This document shows, piece after piece, positions 15,399 through 25,112 of a stretch of DNA of 64,000 nt; position 1 is the stretch's first letter, and every line of letters starts with the position of its first letter. The notes beneath the pieces were generated by a model. The model was given only the letters and a program-made list of their open reading frames with translations, had not been told where the DNA came from and ran no database searches. Source of the DNA: Amycolatopsis mongoliensis (GTDB lineage: Bacteria; Actinomycetota; Actinomycetes; Mycobacteriales; Pseudonocardiaceae); contig NZ_CP127295.1 of NCBI RefSeq assembly GCF_030285665.1, positions 1,736,001 to 1,800,000 of the forward strand, read 5' to 3'. The position numbers were made by a program, and so were the translations under genes.

Positions 15399-15596
15399 CG
15401 TTCCCCCTCGGGGCCACCACCGGCCCCCAGGTGATCTTTCGGCGTCCTTTGCCGGAGCGTTACCGTCGCTGTGCGTGAGCGATCACCCGGACGGGCACAG
15501 CGGAGCCCTCGAACGCGCGAATGCCCCGTGTGACTGTCCACGAAGGACCCGGCCGGCGTGCTGTAATCGCGCGGTCACCGCGTGGAGAGGGTCGGA

Positions 15597-16736
15597 ATGC
15601 GCCGCTTGCTCGCCTTCGTGCTGTCACTCACCGTGATCGGCGCGACACTGACCCCCGCGAGTGCCGCCGAGCGCAAGCAGCTCCTGCCCGGCCTGGGCTC
15701 CTACGCCCGCCTGGTCCGGCTCGACTACTCGATCTTCGGCCGCGGGCACATCATCGCGGCGCTGACCAGCGAAGACGCCGGTGGCAAGTTCACGCCCGTC
15801 ATGGAGAGCACCGACGAGGGCGAGACGTTCCACCAGATCGGTGCCATCCACGACCCCGACGGCCGGTACGGCATGTGCTGCGGCACCCTCTACGAGCTGC
15901 CGCAGCGGGTCGGCCGGCTCCGCGCGGGCACCCTGCTCTGGGCAGCCTCCTACCGGCAGGACGCCGGGGCGCAGCGGCGCGTCGGGATCAAGGTGTGGGC
16001 CAGCAAGGACGGCGGCCGCTCGTGGGGCTTCCTGTCCGAGGCCGCCCGCTCGCACAACATCGACGGCATCTGGGAGCCCGAGTTCACCGTCGACGCCGGC
16101 GGCACGCTCTGGCTCCACTTCGCCGACGAGACGCAGGCACCGAAGTACGCGCAGGTCCTCAACCGCGTCGCCTCGACCGACGGCGTGAACTGGGGCACCA
16201 AGCAGCTCACCATGGCCATCCCGCCGGACCGGGTCCGGCCCGGCATGCCGATCATCCGCAGGCTGCCCGACGGCCGCTACTACTTCGCCTACGAGATCTG
16301 CAACTTCCGCGACCGCTACTGCGACCCGTACTTCAAGATCTCCCCCGACGGCGCCAACTGGGGCAGCCCCACCGACCCCGGCACGCGCGTCGACACCGCG
16401 AACGGCAACTACTTCCAGCACGCGCAGACGATCACGCTCTTCCCCGGCGGCCCGAACGGCGTGCGGATCGTCATGGTCGGGCAGATCTACACCAACGCGA
16501 AGGGCCAGCCGCAGCCGCAGAACGGCCAGGTGCTGCTGGCGAACGACAACTTCGGCAGCGGCCACTGGTACGAGCTGCCCGCCCCGGTGCACATCACCGG
16601 CATCTACAACAACTTCTGCCCCAACTACTCCTCGACGCTGCTGCCGGTCGACGACGGCAGGAACGTGCTCGAGATCGCCACCGAGTGGCTCAACGGCCAC
16701 TGCGCCGCGTACTTCGGCAAGGGACCGGCCTTCTGA
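15597..16736 (+). CDS. Secreted sialidase-like (BNR/Asp-box) propeller protein
   Basis: Exported protein, 379 aa, with a signal peptide ending ASA-AE at about residue 24. At least three Asp-box motifs are visible, [16 protein letters not shown] and SPDGANW, which mark six-bladed sialidase-type propellers. It may be a glycosidase (exo-sialidase or similar) or a non-catalytic glycan binder; I cannot place a full catalytic set. ATG 15597 follows GGAGAGGG; a GTG at 15582 is an alternative that would add five residues. It lies upstream of rmlA on the same strand, but the 56-bp gap makes co-transcription uncertain. Confidence 0.85.
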   Translation: MRRLLAFVLSLTVIGATLTPASAAERKQLLPGLGSYARLVRLDYSIFGRGHIIAALTSEDAGGKFTPVMESTDEGETFHQIGAIHDPDGRYGMCCGTLYELPQRVGRLRAGTLLWAASYRQDAGAQRRVGIKVWASKDGGRSWGFLSEAARSHNIDGIWEPEFTVDAGGTLWLHFADETQAPKYAQVLNRVASTDGVNWGTKQLTMAIPPDRVRPGMPIIRRLPDGRYYFAYEICNFRDRYCDPYFKISPDGANWGSPTDPGTRVDTANGNYFQHAQTITLFPGGPNGVRIVMVGQIYTNAKGQPQPQNGQVLLANDNFGSGHWYELPAPVHITGIYNNFCPNYSSTLLPVDDGRNVLEIATEWLNGHCAAYFGKGPAF

Positions 16737-16792
16737 CGGCGGGCCCTGCCCGTAGGGTGGCGGGGTCGTGGCCGCGGAGAGGGAGGCAGTTC

Positions 16793-17674
16793 ATGAAGGG
16801 CATCGTGCTGGCCGGAGGCAGCGGGACACGCCTGCACCCGATCACCCAGGCGGTGTCGAAGCAGCTGCTGCCGGTCTACGACAAACCGATGGTCTACTAC
16901 CCGATCTCGGTGCTGATGCTGGCCGGGATCCGCGAGATCCTCGTCATCTCCACCCCCGCCGACCTGCCGATGTTCCGCAAGCTGCTCGGCAACGGCGACC
17001 AGTTCGGCGTCTCGTTCTCCTACGCCGAGCAGCCCAGCCCGAACGGCCTGGCCGAGGCCTTCGTCATCGGCGCGGACTTCATCGGCGACGACGACGTGGC
17101 GCTCGTGCTCGGCGACAACATCTTCTACGGCCAGGGCTTCTCCGGCCGCCTGCAGCAGGCCGTGCGCAACCTCGACGGCTGCGTCCTGTTCGGCTACCCG
17201 GTGAAGGACCCCGAGCGCTACGGCGTCGGCGAGGTCGACGCCGACGGCAAGCTGGTGTCCATCGAAGAGAAGCCGGCCAAGCCGCGCTCGAACAAGGCGA
17301 TCACCGGGCTATACATCTACGACAACCAGGTCGTCGAGATCGCCCGCGCGCTGACGCCTTCGGCGCGCGGTGAGCTCGAGATCACCGACGTCAACCTCGC
17401 GTACGTGCGCCAGGACCGGGCGTCGCTGGTCGACCTCGGCCGCGGCTTCGCCTGGCTCGACACCGGCACGCACGACTCGCTGCTCGAAGCCGGCCAGTTC
17501 GTGCAGGTGCTGGAGCACCGCACCGGCGTGCGCATCGCGTGCCTCGAGGAGATCGCGCTGCGGATGGGCTTCATCGACGCCGACGAGTGCTACGCGCTGG
17601 GCGAGAAGCTGGCGAAGTCCGGCTACGGCGACTACGTGAAGGCAGTCGCCGTAGCGGCGGGAGCTTCGACCTAG
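16793..17674 (+). CDS. rmlA: Glucose-1-phosphate thymidylyltransferase
   Basis: Cytoplasmic enzyme making dTDP-glucose from dTTP and glucose-1-phosphate, the first step of dTDP-L-rhamnose and dTDP-deoxysugar synthesis. It has 293 aa, the standard RmlA length. The nucleotide-binding motif GGSGTRLHP is at residues 8-16, with [22 protein letters not shown] and the WLDTGTH motif following in order. ATG 16793 is preceded by GGGAGG with 6-nt spacing. No other rml gene adjoins it. The distant RmlC-like gene at 35876 may use its pathway. Confidence 0.97.
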   Translation: MKGIVLAGGSGTRLHPITQAVSKQLLPVYDKPMVYYPISVLMLAGIREILVISTPADLPMFRKLLGNGDQFGVSFSYAEQPSPNGLAEAFVIGADFIGDDDVALVLGDNIFYGQGFSGRLQQAVRNLDGCVLFGYPVKDPERYGVGEVDADGKLVSIEEKPAKPRSNKAITGLYIYDNQVVEIARALTPSARGELEITDVNLAYVRQDRASLVDLGRGFAWLDTGTHDSLLEAGQFVQVLEHRTGVRIACLEEIALRMGFIDADECYALGEKLAKSGYGDYVKAVAVAAGAST

Positions 17675-17676
17675 CG

Positions 17677-18195
17677 TTACGGGTAGACCCGCAGCGCCGA
17701 GGTCTTGTCGTTCATGCTGCCGAGCCCGTAGCACGTGTAGCAGGTGATGCTGGCACCGCCGGGGCCGGGCAGGTCGTAGAGGATGCCGTGACTACAGGTC
17801 CCGACCGCCTCCCAGGACGACAGGACGTTGTTCTGGACGATGGTGCTCCACGTCCAGACCCGGCCGCCCGAACAGCCGGGGCTCGCCACGTCGAACCACC
17901 AGCAGGTGCCTTCGAAGTTGCTGTCCCGGCACCCGTAGCCGACGTGCACGTTGGCGGCCACCGAGTCCGGTGCCGCCAGGGCAGCCGGCCCGCACAGGGT
18001 GCGTGCCGCCGTGACGACGTTGGTGTTCCCCTTCTGTTCGAACGCCGTGGCCTGGATCGTGCAGGCCTGCCGGGCGGAAGCGGCTGCCCCCGGGCTCGCG
18101 GTGGTCGTCGCGGACGCGGGAACCACCAGCCCCACCGCCAGCAGCAACCCAGCGGCCAAGCTCAGGAGCACAGCGATCGGCCGACTTTTCACCAT
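17677..18195 (-). CDS. Secreted cysteine-rich protein, possibly crystallin-like
   Basis: A 172-aa exported protein with a signal peptide (about 1-30, ending ASA-T). The mature part has about eight cysteines, so disulfides are likely. Two segments, CRDSNFEGTCWWF and NNVLSSWEAV, recall the F-x-G and N-x-x-S-S-W/V elements of microbial beta/gamma-crystallin folds and of I36-type inhibitors; this is a weak pattern match only. It is convergent with rmlA, 2 bp from its stop, and no operon partner is seen. Confidence 0.72.
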   Translation of the reverse strand: MVKSRPIAVLLSLAAGLLLAVGLVVPASATTTASPGAAASARQACTIQATAFEQKGNTNVVTAARTLCGPAALAAPDSVAANVHVGYGCRDSNFEGTCWWFDVASPGCSGGRVWTWSTIVQNNVLSSWEAVGTCSHGILYDLPGPGGASITCYTCYGLGSMNDKTSALRVYP

Positions 18196-18296
18196 GGACT
18201 TCTCCCCATCGTCGAGGTGTCGTAACCGGACGGCTCGATCCTCGCTCTATTCCTGGTTTCCACCACACCTTTCGACCAGGTTCGAAATCTCCGCGA

Positions 18297-19319
18297 TCAC
18301 CATTGCCCCACCGGGGTCGGGCGGCCGTTCAGCAAAGCGACACCCATGGCCGTGAGGTGGTGCACCACCGAAGCACCGTCACGGTTGCTGGTGATGAGGC
18401 CGGCATCTCGCAGGATTTTCGTGTGATAGCTGATCGTCTGGGCCGAAATCCGCAATTTACCGGCGATGGCGCCGGTGGCGAGCGCATCATTCCCGGCGAG
18501 TTCGAGAATCCTGGCTCTGGTGTCTCCGAGCAGATCACCGAGCGTTTCGCCGCCTGCCGCGCACCGGCCGCTCCCGGACAGCCACCGGGGATCGCGCCGG
18601 ACCGGCAGGACCAGCACCGGCGAGAGTTCGCGGTCGAACAGCGTGACCGGGTGGCGGACGCAGTAGAAGGACGGGATGAGCAGCAGTCCCCGTCCGCCGA
18701 GGTACAGGTCGCGGTCGAAGGGGTACCGGGTCAGCAGCAGAGGTGGCTGCCAGTCGTAACCGGGCCCCAGCGATCGCAGCAGCGCTTCACTGCCCCTGCC
18801 GGCCGCGATGTGGGCGTACTCGTGGCGCACCTCCGCCAGCCGCAGGTCGATCAGCTGCCGGAACGGGGCGATCGCGGCGTCGTAATAGGTCCGCAACGTC
18901 CGGCAGACGTGCGCGACCTCGTCCTTATCGCCGATGGCGAGCAATCGCACCCGCGGCGGCAGTGCCCGTGTGCGGGCCAATTCGGCGAGCTGGACCGAAA
19001 ACTGAACTCTGGGCGTGCACCGCACCGCGTTGATACCATCGGCGACATCGCCCGTTTCGGTCGCCGGGGTGAGGAAGTCCGGAAAGTAGCTGGCCTTGGG
19101 ATCGATGACCTTCAGAAAATCCACGGCCGCTTTCAGCTCGGGTGACAGAGATACGGCCAGCCGCCGTCGCCAGGGGTCGAACACCGGATCCGGTTCCCCC
19201 GGCTGCAGCAGATGCAGGCTCAGCACCACTTCCCACATCCAGTCCGTGGAGGTGGCCAGCCGCACCCTGCCCTGGTCCTCGGACGTGAAATGAATTCGCA
19301 GCAACCCCTCGGTGTTCAC
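18297..19319 (-). CDS. ArsR-like winged-helix transcriptional regulator
   Basis: A 340-aa protein whose C-terminal 70 residues form a winged helix of the ArsR kind (LGDLLGDTRARILELAG, RISAQTISYHTKILRDAGLI). The long N-terminal part has no known domain that I can name; it may sense a ligand. GTG 19319 is chosen because AGGGGGA lies just before it. The frame is open further upstream through the monooxygenase gene, but that is an antiphase shadow. It is co-directional with the two flavin monooxygenase genes 98 bp upstream and may regulate them. Confidence 0.8.
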   Translation of the reverse strand: MNTEGLLRIHFTSEDQGRVRLATSTDWMWEVVLSLHLLQPGEPDPVFDPWRRRLAVSLSPELKAAVDFLKVIDPKASYFPDFLTPATETGDVADGINAVRCTPRVQFSVQLAELARTRALPPRVRLLAIGDKDEVAHVCRTLRTYYDAAIAPFRQLIDLRLAEVRHEYAHIAAGRGSEALLRSLGPGYDWQPPLLLTRYPFDRDLYLGGRGLLLIPSFYCVRHPVTLFDRELSPVLVLPVRRDPRWLSGSGRCAAGGETLGDLLGDTRARILELAGNDALATGAIAGKLRISAQTISYHTKILRDAGLITSNRDGASVVHHLTAMGVALLNGRPTPVGQW

Positions 19320-19417
19320 CGGCTCCCCCTGAGCGATCCCGGCGCGACCCCCGTCGGCGCCTCGGCGTGAAGTGCACCGTCCAGTGGTGGCATCGCATAC
19401 GGGTGCCGAAGTGCTAC

Positions 19418-20737
19418 TCAGCGCACTCGAAACAGCTGCTCGCGCAGCGTCGGCCCGGCGTACCCGGTCCGGAACACCCCGCGTTCCTGCAGGTGCGGGA
19501 CGACTTTTTCGACGAACTCGTCGAGGCCCGTCGGGGTCAGGTGCGGCACGAGGACGAACCCGTCGGCCGCGTCGGACCGGACGTGTTCGTCGATCGTCTC
19601 CGCCACGGTCGCCGGTGAGCCCACGAACTGCTGGCGCGCGGTGACCTCGATCACCAGCTCGCGGATCGACAGCTTCTTCTCCTCCGCGAGCGCCCGCCAC
19701 TTGCGTGCGAGCGCGAGCTGGTCCTTCTCGTGCCGGACGCGGCCCCAGGTCAGCGGCTCGGCGTCCGGGTCGGGGTCGACCTCCGGCAACGGGCCGTCGA
19801 CGTCGTAGCCCGACAGGTCGCGGCTCCACACCTGCTCGAGGAACTGGATCGCGGTCGCCGGCCGCACCTGCTGGAGCCGGATCTCGCGCGCGTGCTCCTC
19901 GGCTTCGGCGTCGGTGTCGCCGAGGACGAACGTCGCGGCCGGCATGATCAGCAGCTCGCCGTGTTCGCGGCCGTAGGTGGCCAGCCGCCGTTTGACGTCG
20001 TGGAAGAACGTCTGCCCGTCCTCGAGGGTGCCGTGCCGGCTGAAGATGACATCGGCGGCCTTCGCGGCGAACTCGCGGCCTTCGTCGGAGTCGCCGGCCT
20101 GGATGACGATCGGCTGCCCCTGCGGGGTCCGCGGCAGCGTGAACTCGCCGTGGATGTCGAACTGCGGTCCACTGTGGACGAACTTGCCGGGGTCGCGCGC
20201 GAAGACGCCGTTCTCCTTGTCCCCCACCAGGGTTCCGGGCTGCCAGCTGTCCCACAGCTCGCGCACGGTGGCCAGGAACTCCTCGGCGCGCGCGTAGCGG
20301 TCCTCGCGCTTGAGGAAACCGCCGCGGCGGAAGTTCTGGCCGGTCCAGGCGTCCGGCGACGTCACGACGTTCCACGCCGCGCGCCCGCCGGAGAGGTGGT
20401 CGATGCTCGCGACCTGGCGGGCGACCTCGTAGGGCTCGTTGAACGTCGAGGACAGCGTCCCGGCCAGGCCGAGGTGCGTGGTGACTCCCGCCAGCGCGGC
20501 CAGCACGGTGGTCGTGTTGGGCCGGCCCACGACGTCGGAGTCGAGGATCTTGCCCGCGTGCTCGCGCAGCCGCAGGCCTTCGGCGAGGAAGAGGAAGTCG
20601 AACTTGCCGCGTTCGGCGGTGCGGGCGAAGTGCTCGAAGGAGGCGAAGTCGATCTGGCTGCCCGACGCGGGATCGCTCCACACCGTCGTGTTGTTGACGC
20701 CGGGGAAGTGCGCCGCGAGCTTGATCTGCTTGGTCAT
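19418..20737 (-). CDS. FMN-dependent monooxygenase, NtaA/SnaA/DszA family
   Basis: Bacterial-luciferase-like flavin monooxygenase, 439 aa, the typical length of the nitrilotriacetate monooxygenase component A group. Features include the N-terminal strand IKLAAHFPGVN, FDFLFLAEGLR, the NVVTSPDAWTGQNF segment characteristic of this family and DSDEGREFAAK. Such enzymes use reduced FMN from a separate reductase to oxidise amines, sulfones or sulfonates; no reductase is in the window. ATG 20737 lies 1 nt after the stop of the LLM gene upstream, so they are one operon. The substrate is unknown. Confidence 0.92.
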   Translation of the reverse strand: MTKQIKLAAHFPGVNNTTVWSDPASGSQIDFASFEHFARTAERGKFDFLFLAEGLRLREHAGKILDSDVVGRPNTTTVLAALAGVTTHLGLAGTLSSTFNEPYEVARQVASIDHLSGGRAAWNVVTSPDAWTGQNFRRGGFLKREDRYARAEEFLATVRELWDSWQPGTLVGDKENGVFARDPGKFVHSGPQFDIHGEFTLPRTPQGQPIVIQAGDSDEGREFAAKAADVIFSRHGTLEDGQTFFHDVKRRLATYGREHGELLIMPAATFVLGDTDAEAEEHAREIRLQQVRPATAIQFLEQVWSRDLSGYDVDGPLPEVDPDPDAEPLTWGRVRHEKDQLALARKWRALAEEKKLSIRELVIEVTARQQFVGSPATVAETIDEHVRSDAADGFVLVPHLTPTGLDEFVEKVVPHLQERGVFRTGYAGPTLREQLFRVR

Positions 20738-20738
20738 C

Positions 20739-21833
20739 TCAGGCTCCCGGGGTGACGGCGTAGGCGTTGACGGCCCGGCCGAGGCCGAGGTGGTCGCGCA
20801 GGGTCGTGCCGCGGTAGCCGGTCCGGAACGCGCCGGCCGCGCGCAGCGCCGGGACGACCTCGCCGGCGAGCAGGTCGAGGTCGTCGGGCAGGACGGCGGG
20901 CCGCAGGTGGAAGCCGGCGACGCCGGTCTCGGCCGCCCAGCGGGGCAGTTCGGCGGCCAGCTGCGCGGGGGTGCCGACGAACGCCAGGCCGGCCGGCTCG
21001 AACGGCACCAGGGCGTCCAGCTGGTGCAGCCGGTCGCGGGCGCCCTGCTCGGTCTCGGCCAGCACGATCGAGACCGTGGCCAGGACCTTGGCGCCGGGGA
21101 ACCGGGCGACCGCGGCGCGCACGGCGTCGAGGTGGTCCGCGCGGGTCACGACCAGGTCGGCGCCGACCGCGTGCGGCGAGTCGCCGTAGACCGCGGTCAC
21201 CGGGTGGCCCTGCGGCGGCCGCGGGGTGATCGACGGGCCCTTCACGCTGAAGAAGCGGCCGTCGAAGTCGACGTGGTGCAGCTTCCCGCGGTCGACGAAC
21301 CGGCCGGAAGCGGCGTCGCGGATGATCGCGTCGTCCTCCCAGCTGTCCCACAGCCGGGTGATGACGTCGAGGACCTCGGCGGTCTCGGCCTCCCCGTCCT
21401 GTGGTGCAGGAGCCGGGCGGCGGCCGAAGTGCGCGGCCTCGGCGTCCGTCAGGGACGGCACCGCGAGCACCCCGGCGCGGCCGCGGCTCGCGTAGTCCAG
21501 GGTCGCCACGGACGTCGAGACGTGGAACGGCTCGGTGTGGGTGGTGGTGACCGTCGGGACCAGGCCGATCCGGCTGGTCGCCGGCGCGATGGCCGACAGC
21601 GTGAGCAGCGCGTCGAGGCGCCCGCGCACGACCTCCTCGCCGCCGGACTGCAGCGCCAGCGAGTCGTCGAGGGTGACGAAGTCGAGCGAAGCGGCTTCGG
21701 CCAGCCTCGCGTACTTCAGGTAGTGGCCGGAGGTGAACAGCGCGGCGGGCTCGGCCGCGGACACCCGCCAGGCGGCCGGGTGGTAGCCGGCCCCGTCGAT
21801 GGCGACGCCCAGGTGCAGCTCTGCGGAGACCAT
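20739..21833 (-). CDS. LLM-class FMN-dependent oxidoreductase
   Basis: Second luciferase-like monooxygenase of the pair, 364 aa. The start MVSAELHLGVAIDGAG is at ATG 21833; the open frame upstream overlaps htpX and is a shadow. The family pattern is visible: ARLAEAASLDFVTLDDS, TSRIGLVPTVTTTHTEPF, RLWDSWEDDAI and PPQGHPV, the last two shared with the NtaA-type neighbour. The gene ends 1 nt before its partner starts. The pair is likely to act on related substrates, perhaps in scavenging sulfur or carbon from organosulfur compounds; this is inference from family. Confidence 0.9.
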   Translation of the reverse strand: MVSAELHLGVAIDGAGYHPAAWRVSAAEPAALFTSGHYLKYARLAEAASLDFVTLDDSLALQSGGEEVVRGRLDALLTLSAIAPATSRIGLVPTVTTTHTEPFHVSTSVATLDYASRGRAGVLAVPSLTDAEAAHFGRRPAPAPQDGEAETAEVLDVITRLWDSWEDDAIIRDAASGRFVDRGKLHHVDFDGRFFSVKGPSITPRPPQGHPVTAVYGDSPHAVGADLVVTRADHLDAVRAAVARFPGAKVLATVSIVLAETEQGARDRLHQLDALVPFEPAGLAFVGTPAQLAAELPRWAAETGVAGFHLRPAVLPDDLDLLAGEVVPALRAAGAFRTGYRGTTLRDHLGLGRAVNAYAVTPGA

Positions 21834-21886
21834 GCCGGGGAAAACTCCGTGGGCGAAAGCCGGATTCCCGCTCCCACCAGCTGGGA

Positions 21887-22738
21887 TCAGAAGGTGCGGC
21901 GGGCCATCTCTTCGAGCCGCGCGATGCGGTCGGCGATCGGCGGGTGCGTCGAGAACAGCTTGCTCAGGCCCTCGCCGGGACGGAACGGGTTGGCGATCAT
22001 CAGGTGCGACTGCGACACCAGCTGCGGCTCGGCGACCAGCGGCCGCGCCCGCGTCCCGGCCTCCAGCTTCCGCAGCGCCGACGCCAGGCCGAGCGGGTCG
22101 CCGGTGAGCTCCGCGCCGGACGCGTCGGCCTGGTACTCCCGCGACCGGCTGACACCCATCCGGATGACCGCGGCCGCGATCGGGCCGACCAAGATCAGCA
22201 TCAGGCTGACCAGCGGGCTGCCGTCGCGGTTGTTGCCGCCGAAGAACAGCGCGATGTTCGCGAGCACGCTGATCACGCTGGCCAGCGCGCCGGCGACGCA
22301 CGAGATGAGGATGTCGCGGTTGTAGACGTGGGACAGCTCGTGGCCGAGCACGGCCCGCAGCTCCCGCTCGTCCAGCAGGTCGAGGATGCCGGTGGTGCAG
22401 CAGACGGCCGCGTGGCGCGGGCTGCGGCCGGTCGCGAACGCGTTCGGCGCGACGGTCGGGCTGAGGTAGAGCTGCGGCATCGGCTGGCGGGCGACGTGCG
22501 CGAGCTCGCGCACGATCCGGTACATCGCGGGCTGCTCGACCTCGGACACCGGCCGGGCGCGCATCGCGCGCAGCGCCAGCTTGTCCGAGTTGAAGTAAGC
22601 GTACGCGTTCATCCCCAGCGCGATGATCAAGCCGATGACCAGCGCGCCCCGGCCGAACAGGCCGCTGATCGCGATGATGATCGCCGACAGCAGACCGAGC
22701 AGCATCGCCGTCTTCAGTCCGTTCTGGTGCCCGTGCAC
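21887..22738 (-). CDS. htpX: Zinc metalloprotease HtpX
   Basis: Membrane-embedded M48 protease that degrades misfolded membrane proteins, 283 aa. Two N-terminal membrane helices (about 12-55) precede the zinc site HELSH at about residue 136, with further helices after it and the third ligand Glu in SREYQAD. The actinobacterial form is recognised by [23 protein letters not shown] prefer GTG 22738 because GGAGG lies about 8 nt upstream; ATG 22762 in the same frame is an alternative that would place that GGAGG inside the gene. It is a single gene, 53 bp upstream of the monooxygenase pair. Confidence 0.95.
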   Translation of the reverse strand: MHGHQNGLKTAMLLGLLSAIIIAISGLFGRGALVIGLIIALGMNAYAYFNSDKLALRAMRARPVSEVEQPAMYRIVRELAHVARQPMPQLYLSPTVAPNAFATGRSPRHAAVCCTTGILDLLDERELRAVLGHELSHVYNRDILISCVAGALASVISVLANIALFFGGNNRDGSPLVSLMLILVGPIAAAVIRMGVSRSREYQADASGAELTGDPLGLASALRKLEAGTRARPLVAEPQLVSQSHLMIANPFRPGEGLSKLFSTHPPIADRIARLEEMARRTF

Positions 22739-22873
22739 GCGCGCTCGCCTCCGTCCGCTCATTCCCCGTGGTTACCCAGTGGAAACAACGCGATCGGGGG
22801 ACGCGAAGTTCCTTCACGTGATGATCGCGCGGGTTAGGCTCGGCAGGCGAGTTGATCAAGAGCGGAGGCGCCG

Positions 22874-23842
22874 ATGCGAGGTCGCCCGATAGGCCGAAGG
22901 ACCCTGTTCGCCCTGGTCACGGCCGGTGCCGGGGCCCTGGTCCTGCCGGGGTCCGCGCGGGCCGAAGACGTCCGCTCGATCGAGCTCGGCGGGGCGCCCA
23001 CCGCGGTCGCGGTGAACCCCGTCACCGGGTTGGCGTACGTCACGGATCCCGACGCCGGGACGGTCACGGTCCTCGACCAGCGCACCGCCGCGGCCGGCGC
23101 GGTGATCAGCGTCGGCGGCGCCCCCGGTGCGGTCGCGGTCGACGCGAAGGCCAACCGGATCTACGTCGCGAACCCGCCGGCCGGCACCGTCGTGGTGCTG
23201 GACGGCCGCACCCACGACCTGGTGAGCGTGATCGGCGCCGGTGCCGGCGCGTCCGCGCTGGCCGTGGACGAGCAGGCCAACCGCGTCTACGCAGCCAGCG
23301 GCGACACCGGCACGCTGGCCGTGCTCGACGGCGTCAGCTGCACGCTCGCCGCGCTCGTGCCGGGCCCGAAACCGAGTCTCGGCGGGGTGGCGGTCGACGC
23401 CGGCCGCAAGCTGGCCTACTGCGCCAGCACCGGCACGGACTCGCTCGAGGTGTTCTCGATCGACAGCGGGAAGTTCGTCGCCAGCGTGAAGGTCGGCGCG
23501 CGGCCGACCGCCGTCGCGGTGCACGCCGAAAGCGGTTCCGTGTACGTGGCCAACTCCGGCATCCACCACATGTCCATTGTGGACGCGGCGACCCGCGTCG
23601 AGCGCAAGACCGTGTTGCTGCGCAGCGAATCGTCCGCGCTGGCGGTGCACCAGGGAACGAACACCGTGTACACCAACGGCGGCCAGAACGGGCTGAGCCG
23701 GATCGACGGCGGGACCGGGACGCTGACCGGCGAGCTGTCGCTGGGCGTCAACCCGGGCGACGTCGCGGTCGACCAGCGCACGCGCACGGTGTTCGTCACG
23801 GATCCCTTGCACGGCAGGGTTTCCCTCGTGCGCGATTTCTGA
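22874..23842 (+). CDS. Exported YVTN/YncE-like beta-propeller protein
   Basis: A 322-aa exported protein with a twin-Arg-containing N-terminus (GRRTLFALVTAGAG, cleavage near ARA-E at residue 30), possibly Tat-dependent. The mature part is a seven-blade-type propeller built of repeats with the pattern AVAV...N.VYVAN...GTVVVLD; about seven can be counted. Such proteins bind partners or surfaces rather than catalyse. ATG 22874 has GCGGAGG upstream. Divergent from htpX; the 135-bp gap holds both promoters. Confidence 0.85.
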   Translation: MRGRPIGRRTLFALVTAGAGALVLPGSARAEDVRSIELGGAPTAVAVNPVTGLAYVTDPDAGTVTVLDQRTAAAGAVISVGGAPGAVAVDAKANRIYVANPPAGTVVVLDGRTHDLVSVIGAGAGASALAVDEQANRVYAASGDTGTLAVLDGVSCTLAALVPGPKPSLGGVAVDAGRKLAYCASTGTDSLEVFSIDSGKFVASVKVGARPTAVAVHAESGSVYVANSGIHHMSIVDAATRVERKTVLLRSESSALAVHQGTNTVYTNGGQNGLSRIDGGTGTLTGELSLGVNPGDVAVDQRTRTVFVTDPLHGRVSLVRDF

Positions 23843-23882
23843 GTACGCAGCTGGGGTAACTCCAGGTATACGGTCGGAGACT

Positions 23883-24755
23883 ATGAAACTCGGACTGCAG
23901 ATCCCCGACTTCACCTGGCCGAACGGGGCGTCCGCGCTGGGCGCCGACCTGGCCGCCGTCGTCCGCACCGCCGACAACGCGGGCTTCGACTCCATCGCCG
24001 TGATGGACCACTTCTTCCAGATCGGCGGGGTCGGCCCCGTCGAAAACGACATGCTCGAGGCGTACACCACCCTCGGCTTCATCGCCGCGCACACCGAGCG
24101 CGCCAAGCTGCTGACCGTGGTCACCGGTGTCCTCTACCGGCACCCGGGCCTGCTGGCCAAGGCGATCACGACGCTGGACGTGCTCTCCGGCGGCCGCGCG
24201 ATCCTCGGCATCGGCGCGGGCTGGAACGAGGACGAGTCCCGCGGGCTCGGCTTCCCCTTCCCGCCGGTCGCGGAGCGCTTCGAGCTGCTGGAGGAGAACC
24301 TGCAGTACGTGCTGCAGATGTGGGCCGACGGCGACGAGCCGTTCAAGAGCAAGCACTTCGACGCCTCGCGGCTGCTGAACGTGCCGCAGGCGCTGTCGGA
24401 CCCGCGCCCGCCGATCATGATCGGCGGCGGTGGCGAGAAGAAGACGCTGCGGCTGGTCGCCAAGTACGCCGACCAGTGCAACCTCTTCAACAGCCCCGAG
24501 CTGGAGCACAAGCTCGACGTCCTCAAGCAGCACTGCGAGAACGAGGGCCGCGACTACGACTCGATCACCAAGACCGTCTACCACATCCTCGACATCGGCG
24601 AGAACGGTGAGAAGTCCGGCGAGCTGCTGCAGGAGCTGGAGCGGCTGCACGGGCTGGGCATCGACGTCGCACTGGGCATGGTCCCGCACGTCCACAAGCC
24701 GGCGGTGCTGGAGAAGTTCGGCACCGACGTCATCCCGGCCGCCGAGAAGATCTGA
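23883..24755 (+). CDS. LLM-class F420-dependent oxidoreductase
   Basis: Luciferase-like oxidoreductase of the actinobacterial F420-using group, 290 aa. The N-terminus MKLGLQIPDFTW, DSIAVMDHFFQ, VTGVLYRHPGLLAK, GIGAGWNEDES and PPIMIGGGGEKKTLRLVAKYAD are hallmark segments. The cofactor assignment to F420 rests on these and is not proven. GGAG lies 4 nt before ATG 23883. It stands alone and is closed by the hairpin at 24764-24805. Confidence 0.93.
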   Translation: MKLGLQIPDFTWPNGASALGADLAAVVRTADNAGFDSIAVMDHFFQIGGVGPVENDMLEAYTTLGFIAAHTERAKLLTVVTGVLYRHPGLLAKAITTLDVLSGGRAILGIGAGWNEDESRGLGFPFPPVAERFELLEENLQYVLQMWADGDEPFKSKHFDASRLLNVPQALSDPRPPIMIGGGGEKKTLRLVAKYADQCNLFNSPELEHKLDVLKQHCENEGRDYDSITKTVYHILDIGENGEKSGELLQELERLHGLGIDVALGMVPHVHKPAVLEKFGTDVIPAAEKI

Positions 24756-24763
24756 GCCACGGG

Positions 24764-24805
24764 CTCGCTGAGGCCTCCGCGTTGCGGCGCGGGAGCCTCA
24801 GCGAG
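24764..24805. terminator. Bidirectional hairpin terminator
   Basis: The arms ctcgctgaggc (24764-24774) and gcctcagcgag (24795-24805) pair perfectly, with a 20-nt loop that can pair further. It lies between the F420 oxidoreductase and the convergent immunity gene and may serve both. Confidence 0.75.
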
Positions 24806-24812
24806 TTCTGGT

Positions 24813-25112
24813 TCAGAACCGGATCAGCTTGGCGAGCGCGTCTCGTGCCTGTCCACGAAGCAGCTCAGCCGCCTTCGCTCGCTCCTCCGGACTTTCGTCG
24901 GGATCGTCGAAGTATTCGTCCACGTCACCGAAAAGCCATTGGAGGACGTCGTAGGCGGCTTGGTCCCGAATCGCTTCATCCGCCTTGGCGAGCGCCAGAT
25001 AACGCGTCTCGAACTCGGGAGCGCCGATGGCACCGGAAACGAAGAGGTCGATCAGCTCGACGTACTGCCGCAGATCGGTCCGGACCTTCGCCGGATCCAC
25101 GTGCTCCGCCAT
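24813..25112 (-). CDS. Colicin-D-type immunity protein
   Basis: A 99-aa acidic, all-helical protein matching the colicin-immunity pattern: YVELIDLFVSGAIGAPEFETRYLAL, then VLQWLFGDVDEYFDDPD and a closing helix. Its role would be to bind and block the nuclease domain of the toxin encoded immediately upstream, protecting the producer and its kin. Start ATG 25112 abuts the toxin stop at 25113 with no spacer, so the two are translated in series. The assignment combines sequence pattern with gene order. Confidence 0.83.
   Translation of the reverse strand: MAEHVDPAKVRTDLRQYVELIDLFVSGAIGAPEFETRYLALAKADEAIRDQAAYDVLQWLFGDVDEYFDDPDESPEERAKAAELLRGQARDALAKLIRF

Noticed and set aside
18297..20681. A 794-residue minus-strand frame covering regulator and monooxygenase
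   Set aside because: The first half is out of phase with the NtaA-like enzyme at 19418-20737. The regulator begins at GTG 19319 with a good ribosome site.
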